Part shown: positions 1 to 6,071 of the stretch, one piece after another | Position numbering within the stretch: the first letter of the stretch is position 1 | Layout of the letters: every line of letters begins with the position of its first letter | From: Candidatus Stercoripulliclostridium pullicola | GTDB taxonomy: Bacteria > Bacillota > Clostridia > Christensenellales > DTU072 | Assembly (NCBI GenBank): GCA_017694145.1 | Contig: JADINF010000180.1 | Coordinates: 1-7,547 of the forward strand | Direction: 5' to 3' | DNA length: 7,547 nt | Program-made: the position numbers and the translations under genes | Notes under the pieces: generated by a model | Told to the model about the DNA's origin: nothing | Seen by the model: only the letters and a program-made list of their open reading frames with translations | The model's database searches: none

Positions 1-1
1 G

Positions 2-937
2 ATCCGCAACCTCATAGAATACGACTCGGACGGAAAAGCCCCCGGATTCTGGAAACGCGTATATAACATAGGCGGCGGCAAGATAAACAGAAGAACGGGT
101 TACGACACCTTCGACGGCGGCTTCGCCATTATCGGCGGGTCGGCGGAGAGCTTTCTCGAACCGGTATGGAACTGCCCGCGCAATTTCCACGGAGTATGGT
201 TTAGCGACTCGCAGGTGCTCGAAGATTATTTCCATTTCCGCACTCAGACCGTAGAGGACTACTGGGAGATAGTCGCTAAAGCTCATCCCGTCTACGCGGT
301 GGCTAAATTCCTTCCTTCCGGACTTATCAAAAAACTGGCGATAGAAAGGTTGCTCGGCGACTCCAACGCCCCGATGCGCTGGGTTATGTCTCACGAAGCG
401 GCGAAAGTCGCGGCGGCGTTCGGAAGCACCGACAATATAGATCTTTGTCCGGTAAGCTGGGACGAATACCCCCTGCTCAGCAAAGGCAGGCTCGCCGACG
501 GCGAGATAGACTACGACGCACTGCGCGACGACGACTACGCCCGCACTCACGGCTACCTTCTCGACCACGGCTACGACGAGACGAAACCCGACTCCGAACT
601 CGATATCGACGACATGCGTTCCGCGGCTTCCTACCGCGGCGGCAAGTGCCTTTCCGAAAGCATGACGAAAGGCGATCTGTACACCAAACTTTTATGGGAG
701 TGTCACGACGGTCACCGCTTCGAAGCTTCCCCTTATACCGTATTGAAAGCGGGTCACTGGTGCCCCGAATGTTGCCAACCGGAACCCTGGAAATTCGATA
801 TACTGGCAAAAAGCATTCCTTTCTTCGCACAGGTGTGGTACGACTCTCACGCTCGCGGCGAGAACGGTATCTATTACTACAAGGACGATAAAGCGGTTGG
901 TTTCCGCTTGAAGGACGGTGCGTTATGCAAAATATGA
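2..937 (+). CDS. NAD-dependent epimerase/dehydratase-like (SDR) protein with C-terminal Cys/His zinc-site candidate, 3' part only
   Basis: The reading frame is open from base 2 to the TGA at 935-937, giving 311 visible residues. The start and most of the N-terminal Rossmann half lie upstream of the window; the first in-frame hydrophobic start codon near 215 is not credible because the conserved sequence runs straight through it. The early motif VYNIGGG (visible residues 20-26) is typical of the sugar-epimerase/dehydratase branch of extended SDR enzymes, which act on nucleotide-sugar-type substrates with NAD(P) in the cytoplasm. The following NFHGVWFSDS stretch also fits that region from my memory of the family. 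Near the end is a pattern C-H-x2-H, then GHWCPEC-C (bases 701-775), which looks like a treble-clef or zinc-ribbon site and is not a usual part of SDR enzymes. The gene overlaps the next one by 13 nt, so the two are probably translationally coupled. Substrate unknown. An alternative is an SDR-derived protein without catalytic activity; the catalytic YxxxK region is not in view. Confidence 0.62.
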   Translation: MRNLIEYDSDGKAPGFWKRVYNIGGGKINRRTGYDTFDGGFAIIGGSAESFLEPVWNCPRNFHGVWFSDSQVLEDYFHFRTQTVEDYWEIVAKAHPVYAVAKFLPSGLIKKLAIERLLGDSNAPMRWVMSHEAAKVAAAFGSTDNIDLCPVSWDEYPLLSKGRLADGEIDYDALRDDDYARTHGYLLDHGYDETKPDSELDIDDMRSAASYRGGKCLSESMTKGDLYTKLLWECHDGHRFEASPYTVLKAGHWCPECCQPEPWKFDILAKSIPFFAQVWYDSHARGENGIYYYKDDKAVGFRLKDGALCKI

Positions 938-1764
938 TGATCTATTATTTTTCCGGCACTGGAAACACTAAAAAGATAACCAAGCTTTTCGCGGAAGCTC
1001 TCGAAGAGTGCGGAGCAAAAGCGGAAATACGCGACATAGTCGCTTGCGATGCACCCGTGACGGACGGATACGACGCAATAGGCATTGCCTATCCCGTACA
1101 CGGCTTCAATACTCCGGAGATAGTCACGGATTTTGCAAAGAAGCTTCCTTGCGGCAACGGAAAGCCCCTTTTCGCCCTCAAGACGTCCGGAGAGCCGCTC
1201 CGACTGAACGACGCTTCCTCTTTGGAATTGAGCCGTATCGCGGAAAGCAAAGGCTACCGTTTCATAGGAGAACGCCATTACGTTATGCCTTACAATATGG
1301 TCTACCGTCACAGCGACGCAATGGCGGCAAAGATGCTCGCCACCGCGAAAGCGCGCATACCTAAAGACGCGCAAGCCGTATTGTTAGGCACGGTCGCCCC
1401 TCTCGAATATCCCCTGCGCGCCCGCATCATGACCGTACTCTGTAAGATAGAGCGCCCCGGAATGCGACTCAACGGCAGATTGTATAAAGTAAATAAGGAT
1501 AAATGTATCGGCTGTATGAAGTGCGTCCGCGGCTGTCCCGTCGGAAACATCGAATTCGAGAACGGTAAATTCCGTTTCGGCGGTAATTGCATAGGCTGCG
1601 CGCGTTGCGCCTTCGGTTGTCCCGCGGACGCCATAACGACCGGGCTTCTCAATCCCATCAAAGTGAACGGCGCCTATAATTTCGACGCCGACCCCGAAGA
1701 AGCGGTCATCGGCGCATATTGCAGGAAGTCCTACGAAAAGTACTTTGCCGACAAAAGCGAATGA
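925..1764 (+). CDS. EFR1-type flavodoxin/4Fe-4S ferredoxin hybrid protein
   Basis: 279 residues. The N-terminus has the flavodoxin FMN-phosphate loop FSGTGNT (residues 9-15), followed by a flavodoxin-like fold to about residue 160. The C-terminal part holds two classic 4Fe-4S motifs: C194-x2-C197-x2-C200-x3-C204-P and C222-x2-C225-x2-C228-x3-C232-P. This is the layout of the EFR1 family: an FMN domain and a bacterial 2x[4Fe-4S] ferredoxin in one chain, expected to shuttle low-potential electrons in the cytoplasm of anaerobes. The partner enzyme cannot be read from the sequence. The start at 925 is chosen because AAGGA lies at 911-915, nine bases upstream; Met4 (934) and Met5 (937) are weaker alternatives that keep the flavin loop. 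It overlaps the end of the SDR-like gene by 13 nt, so it is probably made from the same transcript. No clear terminator follows before the next promoter. Confidence 0.88.
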   Translation: MQNMMIYYFSGTGNTKKITKLFAEALEECGAKAEIRDIVACDAPVTDGYDAIGIAYPVHGFNTPEIVTDFAKKLPCGNGKPLFALKTSGEPLRLNDASSLELSRIAESKGYRFIGERHYVMPYNMVYRHSDAMAAKMLATAKARIPKDAQAVLLGTVAPLEYPLRARIMTVLCKIERPGMRLNGRLYKVNKDKCIGCMKCVRGCPVGNIEFENGKFRFGGNCIGCARCAFGCPADAITTGLLNPIKVNGAYNFDADPEEAVIGAYCRKSYEKYFADKSE

Positions 1765-1767
1765 GGG

Positions 1768-1796
1768 TTGCCATACGGGCGCAACGCGGTTATAAT
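1768..1796 (+). promoter_or_regulatory. Sigma-70-type promoter for the two-component operon
   Basis: TTGCCA (1768-1773, five of six matches to TTGACA) and a perfect TATAAT (1791-1796) are separated by exactly 17 bases. A transcript starting near 1803 would have a leader of roughly 38 nt before the response-regulator ATG. A short inverted repeat, GTTGC at 1767-1771 and GCAAC at 1781-1785, overlaps the -35 box and spacer and could be an operator, but this is only a possibility. Confidence 0.85.
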
Positions 1797-1828
1797 ATAA
1801 ACATTCACACAGCAAGCATAAAGCGTTG

Positions 1829-1833
1829 AGGAG
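1829..1833 (+). promoter_or_regulatory. Ribosome binding site fixing the response-regulator start
   Basis: AGGAG lies seven bases before ATG 1841. It falls inside a longer open frame that could begin at TTG 1826, so it decides the start in favour of ATG 1841. Confidence 0.85.
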
Positions 1834-1840
1834 AAAAACA

Positions 1841-2524
1841 ATGCAAAGAAAAATACTGATAGCGGAAGACAATACCGAACTTTCCGACATGATGCGGAAT
1901 TATCTCATCAAAGCGGGACACGTCGTATATCAGGCGTTCGACGGCGCGCAGGCGATAGACATGGCGGCGAAAATGCGCCCGGATCTCATATTGCTGGACA
2001 TAATGATGCCGGTGAAAGACGGTTACGAAGTATGCCGTACGGTGCGCGGATTCCTTAATTCGCCCATCATCGTTACTTCGGCGCGCGAAGCGGAAGAGGA
2101 CAAACTCAAACTTTTCGAGCTCGGCGCGGACGACTATATCACCAAGCCCTTCTCTTTCAAAGAAGCGGTGATGCGCGTAAACGCGCAGTTGAGAAGATAT
2201 TACGATTTCAACAAGAAACCGACTAACGACGCCGAACGCAGATACGAGAACCTGACGATATCTCCCGAACGCTTCGAAGCGCGCGTTTCGGGCAAGCTCC
2301 TCAACCTCTCGAACAAGGAATTCAAACTGCTCGACGCGCTCACTCTGGACGCCGACAGGATATTCTCCAAGCAACAGCTCATAGACCGCGTGTGGGGTAC
2401 GGACGAATATATCGACGAAAACACCGTCGCCGTGACCGTAGCTCGGCTCCGGGAAAAACTCCAACGCGAAGGCATCAACAACATCGTCACCGTATGGGGG
2501 TTCGGATATAAATGGCAAAGCTGA
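1841..2524 (+). CDS. OmpR/PhoB-family DNA-binding response regulator
   Basis: 227 residues, the normal length for this family. The receiver domain (about 1-118) shows the acidic pair E9-D10, the phospho-accepting D53 in LLDIMMP, S80 and K102 in the TKPF motif. The C-terminal winged helix (about 130-226) has the family pattern: LSNKEFKLL, an IFSKQQLIDRVWG helix, and a recognition region with ENTVAVTVARLREKL, ending in VWGFGYKW. It should be phosphorylated by the kinase encoded next and bind DNA as a dimer to control transcription. Start chosen by the AGGAG seven bases upstream; the in-frame TTG 15 nt earlier is rejected. The gene sits behind a strong promoter and overlaps the kinase gene by 13 nt. 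Its target genes and stimulus cannot be told from this sequence. Confidence 0.95.
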   Translation: MQRKILIAEDNTELSDMMRNYLIKAGHVVYQAFDGAQAIDMAAKMRPDLILLDIMMPVKDGYEVCRTVRGFLNSPIIVTSAREAEEDKLKLFELGADDYITKPFSFKEAVMRVNAQLRRYYDFNKKPTNDAERRYENLTISPERFEARVSGKLLNLSNKEFKLLDALTLDADRIFSKQQLIDRVWGTDEYIDENTVAVTVARLREKLQREGINNIVTVWGFGYKWQS

Positions 2525-3621
2525 CCAGAACGCTTACGATGCGCAAACTCAACGACCGCATACGCGGGATGTGCGAAGGCGAAATATACGAACCGCTTTC
2601 CCCGGAAAATACAGGCGTATTCTCGCCGGTAGTCGCTTCGCTCGAAGAGTTGCGCAAAACTCTCGTGGAAAAGGCTTCCGAAGAAGCGGAAAAGGAAGCC
2701 CGTACACAAGAAACCATAGCCTCCGTCACGCACGATCTCAAGACACCTCTCGCGCTCATATCGGGGTATGCGGAGTGTATCGAGGACGGAATGGACGACA
2801 AGAACTACCCCGAACTCATCCGCACGAAAGCCGCCGACATGAACGACACGGTGCTCAAGATAATCGACGCCGCGAGGACTTCTGCGGGTAAAGCCAAAGA
2901 GACGCTCAAACTCGTAGACGCGCGCGAAGCCCTTTCGGCAATCGTATTGAAGCACATACCTTACGCAACCGAGAAGAATATTTCGGTGCGCGTAAGGCGT
3001 ATCCCCAAAGTGCGTATCGCGATAGCGGAGCGCGACGTCGATTCGGCTATAGCCAACATAATTTCCAACGCCGCGAAATTCACTCCGAAAGGCGGCAAGA
3101 TAACGATAAGCTTCCATAAGTCGCGCAAATATTTTTTCATTAAAATACGCGACACGGGTACGGGTATCAAAGCGGAAGATATGCCGCATATATTCGAGAG
3201 GTACTATACCGCAGACAAGGCGCGCAACGGCAGCGGTACCGGCATAGGACTCGCCACCGTCAAAGAGGTGATGAAGGAGCACGGCGGCAACGTTTATTGC
3301 TCGAGCAAACCGGGAAAAGGTTCCGTTTTCACACTGTATCTGCCTCTCTATTTGCCCAAATCCAAAGGACTTACGGAAACTGAGCGCAAGATCGTTGGGG
3401 CTTGCTTCTATCTGGTGGGTTTCCCGTTCGTGGTCATCGCAGATTTCTTCTATATCTTTTATCTTCTTATCAAATACGCATACGAGAGCGGCTCGGATAA
3501 AAACAGAAAAAAGCAAATTGCTAAGGCGCGTCGTGAAGCGCGCAAGAAACAAAAAGCCGTTTTGAAAGCGGCAAATTCGACTTCTCCCGCCACTGCGGAA
3601 AATGCGGAAAAATCGGATTAG
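2512..3621 (+). CDS. Sensor histidine kinase with no N-terminal sensor and a C-terminal hydrophobic segment plus basic tail
   Basis: 369 residues. The kinase core is complete: H-box with H74 in VTHDLKTPL, N-box N182-x3-N186 (NIISNAAKFTPKGG), G1 box DTGTG (214-218), F-box around HIFERYY (226-232) and G2 box GTGIGL (242-247). It should autophosphorylate and pass phosphate to D53 of the upstream regulator. Residues about 10-70 are polar and helical, like a HAMP-type linker running into the dimerisation helix, but nothing hydrophobic precedes them. After the ATPase domain comes a hydrophobic stretch at 294-320 (bases 3391-3471), then a tail with 12 Lys/Arg in residues 330-352 and an Ala/Ser/Thr-rich end. 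The C-terminal segment probably tethers the kinase to the membrane. Start at 2512 overlaps the regulator by 13 nt; the only ribosome-site candidate is a run of G at 2496-2500, so coupling is likely. Met10 (2539) is a possible later start. A terminator follows. Confidence 0.92.
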   Translation: MAKLTRTLTMRKLNDRIRGMCEGEIYEPLSPENTGVFSPVVASLEELRKTLVEKASEEAEKEARTQETIASVTHDLKTPLALISGYAECIEDGMDDKNYPELIRTKAADMNDTVLKIIDAARTSAGKAKETLKLVDAREALSAIVLKHIPYATEKNISVRVRRIPKVRIAIAERDVDSAIANIISNAAKFTPKGGKITISFHKSRKYFFIKIRDTGTGIKAEDMPHIFERYYTADKARNGSGTGIGLATVKEVMKEHGGNVYCSSKPGKGSVFTLYLPLYLPKSKGLTETERKIVGACFYLVGFPFVVIADFFYIFYLLIKYAYESGSDKNRKKQIAKARREARKKQKAVLKAANSTSPATAENAEKSD

Positions 3622-3644
3622 TTTTCCTTAAGCTGTATGAAATA

Positions 3645-3671
3645 AAAAACGCCCCTTCACGGGGCGTTTTT
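3645..3671. terminator. Bidirectional intrinsic terminator between convergent operons
   Basis: The stem CGCCCC (3650-3655) pairs with GGGGCG (3661-3666) around a TTCAC loop. It is flanked by A5 at 3645-3649 and T5 at 3667-3671, so either strand gives a GC hairpin followed by a U-run. It ends the kinase transcript on the plus strand and the acetyltransferase transcript on the minus strand. The last T of the tract is also part of the acetyltransferase stop codon (3671-3673). Confidence 0.93.
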
Positions 3672-4285
3672 CATTCTACGGGAATATCTATTTTTTTGTC
3701 TTTGAAATAATATATCCGGTCGTGCTCGCCTATTTCGCGCAGCACTCTCGCGGGGTTACCCACGACTACGGTATTCGGCGGCACGTCCTTGGTCACGACG
3801 CTTCCCGCGCCCACCACCGAATTTTCGCCTACCGTTATCCCGGGCATTATTATCGCCCCCGCCCCTATCCAGACGTTATTGCATATCTTCACGTCTACGT
3901 TGAACTGCAATCCCTTTTCGCGTAAAGCGGGAAGCACCGGGTGAGTCGCGGTGATAACGGTCACGTTAGGCGCGAACATCACGTTGTCGCCTATATCGAT
4001 GTTCCCGTCGTCCACGAGCGTGAGATTGAAATTAGCGTAAACGTAATTTCCGAGTCTCACGTGCTTGCCGCCCCAGTTGGCGTGGAAAGGCGGCTCGATA
4101 TAACAGCCCTCTCCCGCTTCGGCGAACATCTCTTTTATAAGAGCCGCACGCTTTTCCGTTTCCGCGGGAGAAGTCGCGTTGTATTCGTTCACGCGAGCGA
4201 TGAGCGCTCCCTGTTCCTTCATGAGCTCCTTATCCGTGGGATCGTATATGAGCCCCTTTTTCATTCTTTCTTTATTTTCCGTCAT
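3671..4285 (-). CDS. Sugar O-acetyltransferase, LacA/Maa type (left-handed beta-helix, acetyl-CoA dependent)
   Basis: 204 residues, the usual length for galactoside/maltose acetyltransferases, which move an acetyl group from acetyl-CoA to a sugar hydroxyl in the cytoplasm. The N-terminus has the short helical Mac-type region (about 1-55, with LIYDPTDKEL), then hexapeptide repeats. Recognisable family landmarks are YANFNLTLVDDG (83-94), APNVT (105-109), the catalytic His candidate H115 in TATHPV, NNVWIGAG (136-143), IMPGITVG (146-153), GAGSVVTKDVPPN (159-171) and a C-terminal YYFKDKK. N85, D93, M103, H115 and W139 fall at the same numbers I recall for active-site residues of E. coli LacA. Start at ATG 4285 (GGGAG about nine bases upstream) overlaps the exonuclease gene by 14 nt; Met8 at 4264 is possible. 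Acceptor sugar unknown: the N-terminus resembles Maa and the C-terminus LacA, so no symbol is given. Confidence 0.9.
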   Translation of the reverse strand: MTENKERMKKGLIYDPTDKELMKEQGALIARVNEYNATSPAETEKRAALIKEMFAEAGEGCYIEPPFHANWGGKHVRLGNYVYANFNLTLVDDGNIDIGDNVMFAPNVTVITATHPVLPALREKGLQFNVDVKICNNVWIGAGAIIMPGITVGENSVVGAGSVVTKDVPPNTVVVGNPARVLREIGEHDRIYYFKDKKIDIPVE

Positions 4286-5423
4286 TGTTCACCGCTCCCG
4301 GCGCGTTAGCCGTGGCTGCGGAAGAAGGCTTGCGCTTTTTCCGCGATCTTCTGCGTTTTTTCTTTACTACGGGCGTACCCTCCTCCGGCACGACCGGAAA
4401 CTCCGCGTTTTCGAGCTCCTTCTCCGTGAGTGAGAGCCTTGTCAGCAGTTCCCCCATCGTTATCGTTTCCACCGCTTTCCCTGCGGCGATCGCCCTTTTG
4501 ACGTGCGGAAGTCGCATACAACGCTTGCCTTGCTCGTCCGCTACGTATATATCCGCTTCGGAGCCCATGCGTACGTATTTGCCGCCGCGCGCGGCTATCT
4601 CTTTCGCGATAAGGCAGGTTTCTTTGAAATGCTTGTATTCGTATGGAGAATTCAATGTGACCTTCTTCCCTCTGAACGTCAATTCCAGAATGGGATCGGG
4701 TTTAAGTCCGCGAACGTATTTTTTGAATTCCTCGAGATTTTTCGTAGTCATCCTGTTGGAGCGTACCGCGGCGGCTCGCATACGCTTTTCGGCGCGTTTT
4801 GCTTCGCGCACGTAATACTTGCATTTGCCTTCCGCAGTCACCTCTCCCGCGCACCGCGGACAATGCCCTATCAGTTCTTCTATAGTAAGTCCGAGATCCT
4901 TACAAAGCGCTTTCGTCACGAGCATGGACGCTTCCGCGTCGTCGTCGCTACGGTGTTGGACAAGTTTACTCAGATCCACTTCGAGCGCCTCGGCTATTGC
5001 GTTGAGAGCTACCTGATTTACTATGTTGCGGCTTTCGCCGAACATTTCCTGCGCGTCGTAAAATTTATAATCGATTATCGGCAGTTCGTATCGCTTACAT
5101 GCTACGGTAAGGAACAATGCGTCGTTGTGATGCGAAAACCCTATTATTTTGCGATCGTCGTGCTGTAAAAGGCGTTGTATGCGCTCGTATCTTGCGGGGA
5201 AAGTGGGATTTGCTTTGAAACGTTCTTTGGGATAAGCGAGCTCAATGCCGGGGTCTTTCTCTCTGTTCTTTTTGCTCCACGCGCCGGTATGGAAGATCGC
5301 TTCGGGATTGATGAGGATATCGGCTTTTTCCAATATGTTGAAGTATTCGTCGGTTATCACGTAACCGAAACTGCACATATGTCTGCCGTCGCTGCATTCG
5401 ATGTCGTAGAATAAATAATCCAA
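4272..5423 (-). CDS. DEDDh (DnaQ-like) 3'-5' exonuclease with C-terminal BRCT-like domain
   Basis: 383 residues. The N-terminal domain (about 1-175) has the full DEDDh set: D7 and E9 in YDIEC, D101 in SHHNDALF, and H157-x4-D162 in QHRSDDDAE. This predicts a metal-dependent 3'-5' exonuclease on DNA or RNA. A Cys group follows (C188-x2-C191, C201) that might bind zinc, then a Lys/Arg-rich helix. Residues about 247-332 read like a BRCT domain: an opening strand with FRGKKV, a central helix ending in AARGGKYV, a DIYVAD strand, and a final helix after AAGKAVETITMGELL. The end is a very basic tract (354-366) and an Ala/Asn-rich tail. The start is TTG at 5421-5423: it has GGAGAG five bases upstream, an in-frame TAA lies further upstream with no ATG between, and the first internal Met (M16) would delete D7/E9. 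First gene of an operon with the acetyltransferase. Related to phage or PolC-type proofreaders only through the fold. Confidence 0.85.
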   Translation of the reverse strand: MDYLFYDIECSDGRHMCSFGYVITDEYFNILEKADILINPEAIFHTGAWSKKNREKDPGIELAYPKERFKANPTFPARYERIQRLLQHDDRKIIGFSHHNDALFLTVACKRYELPIIDYKFYDAQEMFGESRNIVNQVALNAIAEALEVDLSKLVQHRSDDDAEASMLVTKALCKDLGLTIEELIGHCPRCAGEVTAEGKCKYYVREAKRAEKRMRAAAVRSNRMTTKNLEEFKKYVRGLKPDPILELTFRGKKVTLNSPYEYKHFKETCLIAKEIAARGGKYVRMGSEADIYVADEQGKRCMRLPHVKRAIAAGKAVETITMGELLTRLSLTEKELENAEFPVVPEEGTPVVKKKRRRSRKKRKPSSAATANAPGAVNNDGK

Positions 5424-5428
5424 GACTT

Positions 5429-5434
5429 CTCTCC
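5429..5434 (-). promoter_or_regulatory. Ribosome binding site supporting a TTG start of the exonuclease
   Basis: On the minus strand GGAGAG stands five bases before TTG 5421-5423. No ATG or GTG start is available that would keep the catalytic D7 and E9, so this site decides the start. Confidence 0.82.
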
Positions 5435-5450
5435 AATCAATACTGCGAAT

Positions 5451-5479
5451 ATTGTAACAAAATACGAAGCAAATGTCAA
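5451..5479 (-). promoter_or_regulatory. Strong sigma-70-type promoter for the exonuclease/acetyltransferase operon
   Basis: On the minus strand a perfect TTGACA (5474-5479) and TACAAT (5451-5456, five of six) are separated by exactly 17 bases (5457-5473). Transcription would begin near 5444 and give a short leader of about 20 nt ending at the TTG start. Confidence 0.88.
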
Positions 5480-5529
5480 TTTATTTGAAATCCGTAAAAT
5501 CTCTCCTTTATCGGGCGCAAAATCGGTAC

Positions 5530-5558
5530 TGGACAAGGGGCGCGTAGCGTGATAAAAT
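5530..5558 (+). promoter_or_regulatory. Sigma-70-type promoter for the polyferredoxin gene
   Basis: TGGACA (5530-5535) and TAAAAT (5553-5558), each five of six matches to consensus, are separated by 17 bases. The expected leader is about 37 nt. It diverges from the exonuclease promoter, with about 50 bases between the two -35 boxes. An 8-bp palindrome TATCGATA (5558-5565) sits at the expected transcription start. Confidence 0.75.
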
Positions 5559-5601
5559 ATCGATAGCGGTTCATCCCGACTTGTATTTACGGAGCACGGC
5601 A

Positions 5602-5988
5602 ATGGCGTATCGGATCGATAAAGAAAAATGCGTAGACTGCGGATATTGCGGATATATCTGTCCTTTCGGCGCGATCGAAGAAAAGGAAGAGAACGGCAGG
5701 CATTATTATGCGATAGACGATAAGTGCATGGGTTGCGGTCAATGCACCGAAACCTGCCCCGCGGTCTGCATATCTCCCGCGCCGGGACACCGCGCGATAA
5801 AGCGCGTGCATATCGACGAATCCAAATGTATCGGTTGCTCTTTGTGTCAGAGGAATTGTCCCGCGGCGGCTGTCGAAGGCGTTATCAAAAACCCGTTCCG
5901 CGTCATCGAATCGCGTTGTATCCGTTGCGGCGCCTGCACGGTAAAATGCAAACCCCAAGCCGTCATAATAGAATACGCGGAAGCATAA
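5602..5988 (+). CDS. Polyferredoxin-like protein with four 4Fe-4S cluster motifs
   Basis: 128 residues, almost entirely made of four Cys motifs: C10/C13/C16/C20, C42/C45/C48/C52, C76/C79/C82/C86 and C106/C109/C112/C116. Each has CxxCxxCxxxC spacing; the first three end in C-P, while the fourth ends C-K-P. An extra Cys at 56 lies four residues beyond the second motif. The layout suggests two tandem 2x[4Fe-4S] ferredoxin domains acting as a soluble low-potential electron wire, as in electron-transfer subunits of anaerobic oxidoreductases. There is no signal peptide or membrane segment. The start ATG 5602 has GGAG at 5591-5594 seven bases upstream; an in-frame TTG at 5581 is rejected. The gene appears monocistronic, with its own promoter and terminator, so its partner is not given by context. 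It could equally be a free ferredoxin or a subunit recruited in trans. Confidence 0.9.
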   Translation: MAYRIDKEKCVDCGYCGYICPFGAIEEKEENGRHYYAIDDKCMGCGQCTETCPAVCISPAPGHRAIKRVHIDESKCIGCSLCQRNCPAAAVEGVIKNPFRVIESRCIRCGACTVKCKPQAVIIEYAEA

Positions 5989-6027
5989 GATAAATTTATA
6001 AATTTATATGAACAACGCATATAAGCG

Positions 6028-6055
6028 AAACGGGCTCCGTACAGAGCCCGTTTTT
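6028..6055 (+). terminator. Intrinsic terminator after the polyferredoxin gene
   Basis: ACGGGCTC (6030-6037) pairs with GAGCCCGT (6044-6051) around a six-base loop. The stem can extend by A-T pairs on the 5' side and is followed by a T5 run at 6051-6055. It lies 40 bases past the ferredoxin stop and 17 bases beyond the stop of the convergent symporter gene, so it may also halt that transcript, though the minus-strand U-run is poor. Confidence 0.88.
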
Positions 6056-6071
6056 GTTTGCCATAAATGCG

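Noticed and set aside
1826..1840. TTG 1826 as an earlier start of the response regulator
   Set aside because: These bases contain the AGGAG ribosome site for ATG 1841, and the receiver domain begins normally at MQRKILIAEDN.
1805..2518. 237-codon minus-strand frame opposite the response regulator
   Set aside because: The plus-strand product carries complete receiver and winged-helix motifs plus a promoter and ribosome site; the antisense frame has none of these.
2200..3552. 450-codon open frame on the minus strand, opposite the regulator and kinase genes
   Set aside because: It spans the junction of two well-recognised genes, matches no family I know, and is the kind of long antisense frame that codon bias creates.
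5581..5601. TTG 5581 as an earlier start of the polyferredoxin
   Set aside because: The GGAG at 5591-5594 is correctly spaced for ATG 5602, and ferredoxin sequence begins at once after that Met.
5990..6010. AT-rich repeat of AAATTTATA and a TATAAATTTATA palindrome
   Set aside because: It lies between a stop codon and a terminator, is very low in complexity, and no copies are seen elsewhere in the window.
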